Shown here: positions 32,474 through 37,682 of the stretch, piece by piece
How the letters are laid out: each line of letters begins with the position of its first letter
Position numbering within the stretch: position 1 is the stretch's first letter
From: Lachnospiraceae bacterium
Lineage (GTDB): Bacteria; Bacillota; Clostridia; Lachnospirales; Lachnospiraceae
Assembly: GCA_024693925.1 (NCBI GenBank)
Contig: JAILKH010000177.1
Coordinates: 1-37,682 of the forward strand
Direction of reading: 5' to 3'
Length of the DNA: 37,682 nucleotides
Position numbers and translations under genes: made by a program
Notes under the pieces: generated by a model
The model's input: the letters and a program-made list of their open reading frames with translations, nothing else
What the model was told of the DNA's origin: nothing
Database searches by the model: none

Positions 32474-32515
32474 GGGACGGCTATTCGGTTTATATGATCG
32501 GTAGCCGTCTCTTGA
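32474..32515 (+). terminator. Hairpin ending the sugar importer operon
   Basis: GGGACGGCTA (32474-32483) pairs with TAGCCGTCTC (32502-32511), with one G-T pair, around an 18-base loop that can pair further (TCGGT/ATCGG). The following T-run is poor (TTGATAGTT), so termination may be partial. Confidence 0.6.
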
Positions 32516-32573
32516 TAGTTAGAAATTTTCTTTAGTAGAGTTCTGATCAAACAGATTGTGATTAATTGATTAC

Positions 32574-32602
32574 TTTACTTAAGAATGTATTTAATATATT
32601 AT
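32574..32602 (+). promoter_or_regulatory. Promoter for the small membrane protein-uvrC operon
   Basis: TTTACT (32574-32579), a 17-base spacer and TATTAT (32597-32602) lie 47 bases before the ATG at 32649. The region is very AT-rich, so the match is suggestive. Confidence 0.4.
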
Positions 32603-32648
32603 ATTATAGAATTATAAAAGCACTTGAAGTAAAGATATAGGAGGAGTT

Positions 32649-32966
32649 ATGGAAATATTGGGATTGTCAGACATGACCTGGATCAGTATGATCGCTTGTA
32701 TAGCCTGTCTGGGATTTGGTTTATATATGGTAAAAACAGGTAAGCCCGGATTTGTGAGAAGTATTAATGATAATGCCAGGTATAAAGATAAGAAACAATA
32801 TGCGTTGAGAGGAGGCAGGCTTCTTTTATACCTTTCCGGAGCTTGTCTGGTTATGACGGGATTGTCATTTGTGAGTCCTGTGATCTCGAATATAATCGGC
32901 ATAGTTTCAATATGTGTATTTGGATTTTTTTGGAAGAAGATGAGTGATGAATACGGCCCTGTTTAA
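32649..32966 (+). CDS. Small membrane protein (DUF3784-like layout), unrecognised
   Basis: A 105-residue protein with hydrophobic helices at about 10-28, 56-76 and 78-96. A basic loop lies between the first two, with the pattern [13 protein letters not shown]. That layout (helix, GK-rich loop, [17 protein letters not shown]) recalls the DUF3784 group of small Firmicutes membrane proteins, but the resemblance is weak and I do not assign a function. An optimal AGGAGG site precedes the ATG. Its last 20 bases overlap the start of uvrC, so the two genes are translationally coupled. Confidence 0.75.
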   Translation: MEILGLSDMTWISMIACIACLGFGLYMVKTGKPGFVRSINDNARYKDKKQYALRGGRLLLYLSGACLVMTGLSFVSPVISNIIGIVSICVFGFFWKKMSDEYGPV

Positions 32967-34983
32967 TATTGAAGAAGAACTGAAAAAATTACCCGCAAAG
33001 CCCGGAGTCTATATAATGCATGATGAAAATGATAATATTATTTATGTGGGAAAGGCGGTCATTCTTAGGAATCGTGTCCGGTCATATTTTAGGGACAGTA
33101 ATAAGAAAACATTAAAAATAAGAACAATGGTTTCTAAGATTTCATGGTTTGAATATGTTGTTACCGATTCCGAGTTGGAAGCGTTGGTTCTCGAAAATAA
33201 TCTTATAAAAGAAAATCAGCCTAAATACAATACACTTCTGAAAGATGATAAAACATATCCCTATATAAAAGTTACAACTAATGAGGATTATCCCAGAATT
33301 TATATGACAAGAAAGGTTCGTAAAGATAATGCAAAATATTATGGACCATACACTTCTGCGAATGCTGTAAAAGACACCATAGAATTGTTGTGTAAATTAT
33401 ATAAGATAAGAACCTGTACATATAAATATTCTGAAGCGGAGAATTATACGATAAAGAATAACTTGAATGAGATTAATGATGACATGATCATAAAGTTGGG
33501 GGAAACGGATGAGGATATAAATATAAATAATTTGCCGGAAGTAAATAATGATCATAAAGAAGGGAGAATTGGTGAAAAAACAGGAAGAGCCTGTTTGTAT
33601 TATCATATTAATCAGTGCCTGGCGCCTTGTCTTGGAAATATAAGTAAAGAGAAATATCATGAGTCGATAAAAGGTGCATTGGATTTTTTAAATGGTAATT
33701 ATAAACCGCTTATAAACGAACTGGTCAATAAGATGAATATGCAGTCTGAAAATCTTGAATTTGAAGAAGCAGCTGTAACAAGGGATCTTATAGAGAGTAT
33801 AAAGGCTGTTGCCCAGAAACAAAAAATTACGGATACGGGTGGAGAAGATAAAGATATTGTTGCTATGGCCCGGGAGGGTGCTTCGGTAATAATCCAGGTT
33901 TTCTTTGTCAGAAGCGGTAAGATAATAGGCCGGGAACATTATTATATGAAACATACCGAGGATACGTCGGATTCGGAGATCGTCAGAAATTTTGTTATGC
34001 AGTTTTATGCCGGGACACCGTATATTCCAAAGGAAATTATTATTCCGCTTGAAACTGAGGATATGGAATTGGCCGCAAGTTGGCTTGGTGAAAAAAGGGG
34101 GAGTAAAGTAAGACTTACGGTACCGGTAAAGGGGAAAAAAGAAAAGCTTATAGAGCTGGCGGAAAGAAATGCGCAAATATTATTACAGCAGGATCTTGAT
34201 AAGATTAAACGTAATAAGGCCAGAACCGAAGGCGCAGTAACCGAGATCGGGAAATTGCTTGATATAGATAATATAAGCAGAATGGAAGCGTATGATATTT
34301 CAAATATAAGCGGATATGATTCGGTAGGATCTATGGTAGTATATGAAAACGGCCGTCCCAAAAAGAATGATTATCGTAAGTTCAGGATAAAAACCGTGGA
34401 AGGGTCCAATGATTATGCAAGTATGTATGAGGTGCTAAGCAGAAGATTTCAACATGGTATTATGGAAATGCAACAGAAAAATAAGGCTGACGAAGGAGAT
34501 GAAAAATCTCCTCATGATCTGATATACGTAAAAGAAAATTTTTCCAGATTTCCGGATCTTATTATGATGGATGGCGGAAAGGGACAGGTAAATATTGCAT
34601 TGGAAGTTCTTGATTCTATTGGATTAAATATTCCGGTATGCGGTATGGTAAAAGATGATAATCATAGGACAAGAGGTCTATATTTTGATAATAAGGAGAT
34701 TCCGATTTCAAGGAATTCCGAAGCATTTAAGCTTATTACGCGGATACAGGACGAAGCACATAGATTTGCAATAGAATTTCATAGATCTTTAAGAGGTAAG
34801 GGTCAGGTACATTCTATATTGGACGATATAGAAGGCATAGGGAAAAAAAGACGTATTGCTTTGATGAAGTATTTTGATTCTATTGAAGATGTAAAGAGTG
34901 CAGATGTTGAAACGTTGATAAAAGTACCGTCTATGGATCAACGATCCGCACAGAGTGTATATAATTATTTTCATAAAGAATAA
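32947..34983 (+). CDS. uvrC: UvrABC nucleotide-excision repair subunit C
   Basis: A 678-residue endonuclease making both incisions around DNA lesions. The GIY-YIG nuclease is at the N-terminus (KPGVYIM at 18-24, IIYVGKA at 31-37, RNRVRSYF at 41-48). A cysteine block [13 protein letters not shown] (216-228), a UVR segment ([11 protein letters not shown]), an RNase H-like nuclease half with [10 protein letters not shown] and a C-terminal helix-hairpin-helix complete it. It is longer than the usual 590-630 because residues about 161-212, between KIRTC and the cysteine block, are an Asn/Asp/Glu-rich insertion. I prefer the ATG at 32947 to the GTG three bases earlier; both overlap the preceding gene. 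Confidence 0.96.
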   Translation: MNTALFNIEEELKKLPAKPGVYIMHDENDNIIYVGKAVILRNRVRSYFRDSNKKTLKIRTMVSKISWFEYVVTDSELEALVLENNLIKENQPKYNTLLKDDKTYPYIKVTTNEDYPRIYMTRKVRKDNAKYYGPYTSANAVKDTIELLCKLYKIRTCTYKYSEAENYTIKNNLNEINDDMIIKLGETDEDININNLPEVNNDHKEGRIGEKTGRACLYYHINQCLAPCLGNISKEKYHESIKGALDFLNGNYKPLINELVNKMNMQSENLEFEEAAVTRDLIESIKAVAQKQKITDTGGEDKDIVAMAREGASVIIQVFFVRSGKIIGREHYYMKHTEDTSDSEIVRNFVMQFYAGTPYIPKEIIIPLETEDMELAASWLGEKRGSKVRLTVPVKGKKEKLIELAERNAQILLQQDLDKIKRNKARTEGAVTEIGKLLDIDNISRMEAYDISNISGYDSVGSMVVYENGRPKKNDYRKFRIKTVEGSNDYASMYEVLSRRFQHGIMEMQQKNKADEGDEKSPHDLIYVKENFSRFPDLIMMDGGKGQVNIALEVLDSIGLNIPVCGMVKDDNHRTRGLYFDNKEIPISRNSEAFKLITRIQDEAHRFAIEFHRSLRGKGQVHSILDDIEGIGKKRRIALMKYFDSIEDVKSADVETLIKVPSMDQRSAQSVYNYFHKE

Positions 34984-35011
34984 TGATAATGACCGGTATC
35001 AGGGATAAGGA

Positions 35012-35494
35012 TCACTTTATAAAGCTGTGTCGAAATTGTAGCGGAGTCATTCCTGTTATGGTTTTAAACAGGTTTATAAAGTGATTCGTGTTATCTATAC
35101 CTACTATTTCCCCTATTTCATGGATTTTATTATCGGTTGAGAGTAACAGATCTTTTGCATTTTGGATCCGGACTCTGTTTAAAAATTTTATCGGACTTAT
35201 ATCATAGGCTTTATTAAAGTCCTTACATATCTTGAATTTGCTTTTCTTAAATTTTTCCTCCAATGTATTTAAGGTAATATCTGACTTATAATCGGTCTTT
35301 AAATAATCATATATTTCTTTTATATAATCCGGGCAAAGTAAGGTGTTATTATAATGATTTTTATACGCATTTTGTTCACGCCGTCTTTGAGAAATTATAT
35401 AAGAGATTATACTTTCGTTTAAAAGCGGATCGTTGACTTTGATCGAGATAGGAACAGAATCTTCGGTAAAATGTATAGAAATATTTTTTATCAT
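35012..35494 (-). CDS. Short AraC-family transcriptional regulator
   Basis: A 160-residue protein whose last 100 residues (about 58-157) form the two helix-turn-helix units of AraC regulators; the second is IHEIGEIVGIDNTNHFINLF. The sensor half is minimal (about 55 residues), much shorter than the usual 150 or more, and no receiver or cupin domain is seen. AAGGGGG precedes the ATG. It faces away from the second chvE-like gene across a 301-base gap, the classical position of a local regulator. The HTH core is divergent from consensus (IDNTNHF instead of the usual YF). It converges with uvrC, 28 bases between ends. Confidence 0.85.
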   Translation of the reverse strand: MIKNISIHFTEDSVPISIKVNDPLLNESIISYIISQRRREQNAYKNHYNNTLLCPDYIKEIYDYLKTDYKSDITLNTLEEKFKKSKFKICKDFNKAYDISPIKFLNRVRIQNAKDLLLSTDNKIHEIGEIVGIDNTNHFINLFKTITGMTPLQFRHSFIK

Positions 35495-35795
35495 TTTTGC
35501 CCCCTTTGAAAATGATTAACTTACTTAATATTTAGAACCATTACTTAATTTAATAATACAATTTTAGTTAAAATACTGCAAGATATCAAGGAAAAAAATA
35601 GCATTATGTATAAAATGCAACGAATAAAACTATGCATTTTACCGAATTAACAATTTTTGCAATAAACAAAGATGATTGGCAAGAAAAAATGATGACATGT
35701 TTAAAAAAATATCCTATATTAATTATAGTAAAAATTAATCATATTTAAGTAATAAACTGATAATATTAAATGATATTATCGGAAAAGGAGGCAAA
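35495..35795. promoter_or_regulatory. Divergent regulatory gap between the AraC regulator and the second chvE-like gene
   Basis: These 301 bases hold no gene. They contain three copies of TTAAGTAA or its complement (35521-35528, 35541-35548, 35745-35752). There is a palindrome AAAATGC/GCATTTT (35612-35618 and 35634-35640). The A7-T-AGC-ATTATGT element at 35592-35609 is shared with the first chvE copy. A candidate rightward promoter is TTAAAA (35701-35706), 17 bases, TATAGT (35724-35729). An 8+8 palindrome lies just before the ribosome site. Confidence 0.6.
35759..35780 (+). promoter_or_regulatory. Inverted repeat before the second chvE-like gene
   Basis: GATAATAT (35759-35766) and ATATTATC (35773-35780) are a perfect 8+8 palindrome around 6 bases, ending just before the AAAGGAGG ribosome site. 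It may be an operator or an RNA hairpin that affects translation. The first chvE copy also has a palindrome in its leader, but of different sequence. Confidence 0.45.
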
Positions 35796-36986
35796 ATGAA
35801 AAGTAAATTTGTAAAAACAATGGTATGTGCAGGTATGATCGGCGCATTGCTTTCGGGCTGCGGTTCATCGCAGACCGTCGAAGAAGCTATTCCTGCAGCA
35901 CCGGGTTCACAGGCGGTTACGGAAACGGCAGCCCCTGAAACAGATGAAAAAACAGAGGAAGAGGAAACTGAAACGACAGAAGCCGCTGGAGAGGATTCAG
36001 CCTCGGCTACAGGTGGTCTTGTAGGTGTAGCCATGCCCACAAAAGATCTTCAGAGATGGAACCAGGATGGAACAAATATAGAAGCTCAGCTTAAGGAAGC
36101 AGGATATGAAGTTGATCTTCAGTATGCGTCTAACGATGTTCAGACTCAGGTTTCTCAGATCGAAAATATGATAAATAACGGATGTAAGTGTCTTGTAATA
36201 TCTGCAATTGATTCGGAATCACTTGGAGATGTACTTGCAAAAGCAAAGGAAGCAGGGATTTATGTAATCGCTTATGACAGACTTATAATGAATACAGATG
36301 CTTTGAGTTATTATGCTACCTTTGATAATTATAAGGTAGGAACGGTTCAGGGACAGTATGTAGTAGATCAGCTTGATCTTGATAATGCTGAGGGTCCTTT
36401 CAGTATTGAAATGACAGCGGGAGATCCCGGTGATAATAATGCCATAGTATATTATGACGGAGCTATGGATGTGCTTAAGCCTTATGTTGAATCCGGTAAA
36501 CTTGTGTTTAAGTCCGGTCAGGACTCTTTTGAGGATGTAGCGACAGCTTCATGGTCAACCGAGAATGCGCAATCAAGAGCAGAGAATATTTTGTCATCTT
36601 TTTATACAAGTGAGCCTTTAGATGTTTGGTTATGTTCAAATGATTCCACTGCTTTAGGAGTTGAGAATGCCCTTGCCGCAAATTATACACTTGATTATCC
36701 TATAATAACGGGTCAGGATTGTGATGTTGCCAATACTAAAAATATGATAGCCGGTAAGCAGTCCATGTCGGTTTTTAAGGACACACGTCAGCTTGCATCC
36801 AAGACAGTTGAAATGGTTGATGCTGTAATGCAGGGAAAGGAAGCGGAAGTTAATGATACCTCATCATATGATAATGGTACAGGAGTTATCCCTTCATATC
36901 TTTGCGAGCCTGTATTTGCCGATTCTACTAATTATAAGGAATTACTTATTGATTCCGGATATTACTCGGAAGATGATCTTAAATAA
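35796..36986 (+). CDS. chvE: ChvE-like multiple-monosaccharide-binding lipoprotein (second copy)
   Basis: A 396-residue lipoprotein with lipobox LSG-C22, an acidic Glu/Thr-rich linker to about residue 68, and a binding domain nearly parallel to that at 27221 (GGLVGVAMPTKDLQRWNQDG, SNDVQTQVSQIENMIN, AGDPGDNNA, TGQDCDVAN). By eye well over two thirds of the mature residues agree, with differences scattered. Codon use is ordinary (AAT, GAT, TAT), unlike the first copy, so it is probably much less expressed or differently induced. No ATPase or permease follows; a strong terminator comes 32 bases after the stop. It likely serves the importer at 28498-32423 with a different sugar preference under the divergent AraC regulator. 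Confidence 0.94.
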   Translation: MKSKFVKTMVCAGMIGALLSGCGSSQTVEEAIPAAPGSQAVTETAAPETDEKTEEEETETTEAAGEDSASATGGLVGVAMPTKDLQRWNQDGTNIEAQLKEAGYEVDLQYASNDVQTQVSQIENMINNGCKCLVISAIDSESLGDVLAKAKEAGIYVIAYDRLIMNTDALSYYATFDNYKVGTVQGQYVVDQLDLDNAEGPFSIEMTAGDPGDNNAIVYYDGAMDVLKPYVESGKLVFKSGQDSFEDVATASWSTENAQSRAENILSSFYTSEPLDVWLCSNDSTALGVENALAANYTLDYPIITGQDCDVANTKNMIAGKQSMSVFKDTRQLASKTVEMVDAVMQGKEAEVNDTSSYDNGTGVIPSYLCEPVFADSTNYKELLIDSGYYSEDDLK

Positions 36987-37018
36987 ATATATATCTTAAT
37001 AAACTCTCTTTGAATAGG

Positions 37019-37058
37019 GCGGACGTCAGAGCTGTAAGCTGCTGATGTCCGCTTTTTT
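37019..37058 (+). terminator. Strong terminator after the second chvE-like gene
   Basis: GCGGACGTCAG (37019-37029) pairs with CTGATGTCCGC (37042-37052), one G-T pair, loop 12, followed by six T and soon a longer T-run. This is the clearest rho-independent terminator in the window. Confidence 0.9.
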
Positions 37059-37148
37059 GTAATTTTTTTTTTGGAAAAATAAAATTTAAGGTAATGACCC
37101 CATTTTTTTAAAAATTGGGTACGTAATATATAACAGAAGGGTAAAAAC

Positions 37149-37175
37149 CTGACAGGAGCTTAGAATAAATATAAA
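37149..37175 (+). promoter_or_regulatory. Possible promoter for the repeat-protein gene
   Basis: CTGACA (37149-37154) and TATAAA (37170-37175) are separated by 15 bases, shorter than ideal. They lie 32 bases before the ATG at 37207. Upstream, ACCCCATTT/AAATTGGGT (37097-37120) can form a hairpin of unknown role. Confidence 0.3.
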
Positions 37176-37206
37176 AGACAGTACAGTTTAAAGGAGGAAA
37201 CAGAAT

Positions 37207-37682
37207 ATGATCAAAAAGGAATTTGTTAAGAAAAGTACAGCGTTGGTAGTTACAGGAGCTTTATCAATAGCAATGACAGCAACGGTCTTTGCCGCACCGG
37301 TCGGAAACTTCGGCAGCTCAAATAATATGAGAAGTAATTCTTCGCAGGGAATGCAAAGACAAATGTCATCCGGCAGCAGGATGCAAGGCGGTATTCAGGG
37401 GATGAAGAGAGGAACTTCTTTCTCAAATCAGAAAAGCTCTGATGGAGAACAGCCTTCATTTGAGAACGAAAATATGCCTCAGATGGCAGAGGGAGAACAG
37501 CCTTCATTTGAGAACGGAAATATGCCTCAGATGACAGATGGAGAACAGCCTTCATTTGAGAACGGAAATATGCCTCAGATGACAGAAGGGGAACAGCCCT
37601 CATTCGAGAACGGAAATATGCCTCAGATGACAGAGGGAGGACAGCCTTCATTTGAGAACGGAAATATGCCTCAGATGACAGA
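37207..37682 (+). CDS. Secreted repeat protein with Met/Glu-rich 16-residue repeats (partial, runs off the window)
   Basis: The first 158 codons of a longer gene with no stop before the window edge. An AAGGAGG site lies 9 bases before the ATG. A signal peptide (about 1-30, ending VFA-AP) is followed by a Ser/Gly/Met/Gln-rich segment (NMRSNSSQGMQRQM and similar). From residue 80 come near-identical units GEQPSFENGNMPQM(T/A)(D/E). No cysteine or LPXTG-like anchor is seen yet. Such Met-rich, proline-spaced stalks occur in Lachnospiraceae surface proteins, where a binding domain may follow, but the rest is outside the window and the function is unknown. A minus-strand frame over the repeats is an artefact of repeat periodicity. 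Confidence 0.85.
   Translation, partial: MIKKEFVKKSTALVVTGALSIAMTATVFAAPVGNFGSSNNMRSNSSQGMQRQMSSGSRMQGGIQGMKRGTSFSNQKSSDGEQPSFENENMPQMAEGEQPSFENGNMPQMTDGEQPSFENGNMPQMTEGEQPSFENGNMPQMTEGGQPSFENGNMPQMT
37444..37682 (+). repeat. Five in-frame 48-bp tandem repeats
   Basis: Units begin at 37444, 37492, 37540, 37588 and 37636, each exactly 48 bases (16 codons). The last lacks only its final base at the window edge, so the array may continue. Unit 1 differs most (Glu for Gly in the middle, Ala for Thr near the end); units 2-5 differ mainly at silent sites and in the closing Asp/Glu. This near identity suggests recent expansion and copy-number change. Confidence 0.95.

Noticed and set aside
36987-37206. 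Riboswitch in the leader of the repeat-protein gene
   Set aside because: Only a terminator and an AT-rich hairpin (37097-37120) are visible. I could not fit the conserved core of any riboswitch class I know.
37250-37651. Minus-strand 133-codon open frame with a repeated Ala-Val-Leu pattern opposite the tandem repeats
   Set aside because: It exists only because 48 is divisible by three and the repeats carry no stop in that frame. The plus strand has a signal peptide, a ribosome site and sensible repeat units.
37444-37682. Regular repeats that might suggest a CRISPR array
   Set aside because: The units are contiguous, without unique spacers, and are in frame within a secreted protein.

Overview
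This 37.7 kb AT-rich window reads as chromosome of a motile member of the Lachnospiraceae (Butyrivibrio/Lachnospira/Roseburia-like Firmicutes). The reasons are the strong GGAGG ribosome-binding sites, sigma-A type promoters, a ChvE/Mms-type sugar importer with a heavily expressed binding protein, a LytS/YesN-type two-component system, an LdhA-type lactate dehydrogenase, a FliB-type flagellin methylase and a protein built from FliM-like motifs. Species-level assignment is inference. I see no transposase, phage gene or CRISPR array.

Left part (1-12.0 kb, nearly all + strand): the tail of an unknown gene, a low-molecular-weight tyrosine phosphatase, an unrecognised acidic protein and a Gfo/Idh/MocA oxidoreductase. 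After a terminator and a promoter comes a compact four-gene run (2653-8890). It encodes an MFS transporter fused to an extracytoplasmic propeller-like domain and a Cache-like sensor, a GNAT acetyltransferase with a cysteine-rich tail, a Cache-HAMP-SpoIIE phosphatase, and a BMP/PnrA-type lipoprotein with no transporter of its own. A FliB-family flagellin lysine methylase follows closely, then an aldose-epimerase-like protein and D-lactate dehydrogenase.

Middle (12.0-21.6 kb): a minus-strand gene encodes a 121-residue protein made almost wholly of four copies of the FliM N-terminal CheY-binding peptide. Upstream of it on the same strand lies tRNA-Gly(CCC). Housekeeping genes follow: a CYTH triphosphatase-like protein, exonuclease III, a DUF1846/UPF0371 protein and a sugar nucleotidyltransferase. 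A minus-strand MBOAT acyltransferase/SGNH pair and an FtsH protease with a long basic tail complete the section.

Right part (21.6-37.7 kb): a sugar-sensing and uptake locus. A membrane-anchored sugar-binding protein, a LytS/YesM-type kinase and a YesN-type AraC response regulator form a three-part sensor resembling XylFII-LytS/YesN of clostridia. A second binding lipoprotein is translationally coupled to them. Next come a ChvE-like binding protein, a double-ABC ATPase and two different tandem permeases. A small membrane protein and uvrC interrupt the theme. Then a short AraC regulator diverges from a second, very similar ChvE-like binding protein. The window ends inside a secreted protein carrying 48-bp, 16-residue Met-rich tandem repeats.

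The two most unusual items are the FliM-motif repeat protein and the sensor-MFS/acetyltransferase/SpoIIE/BMP operon.
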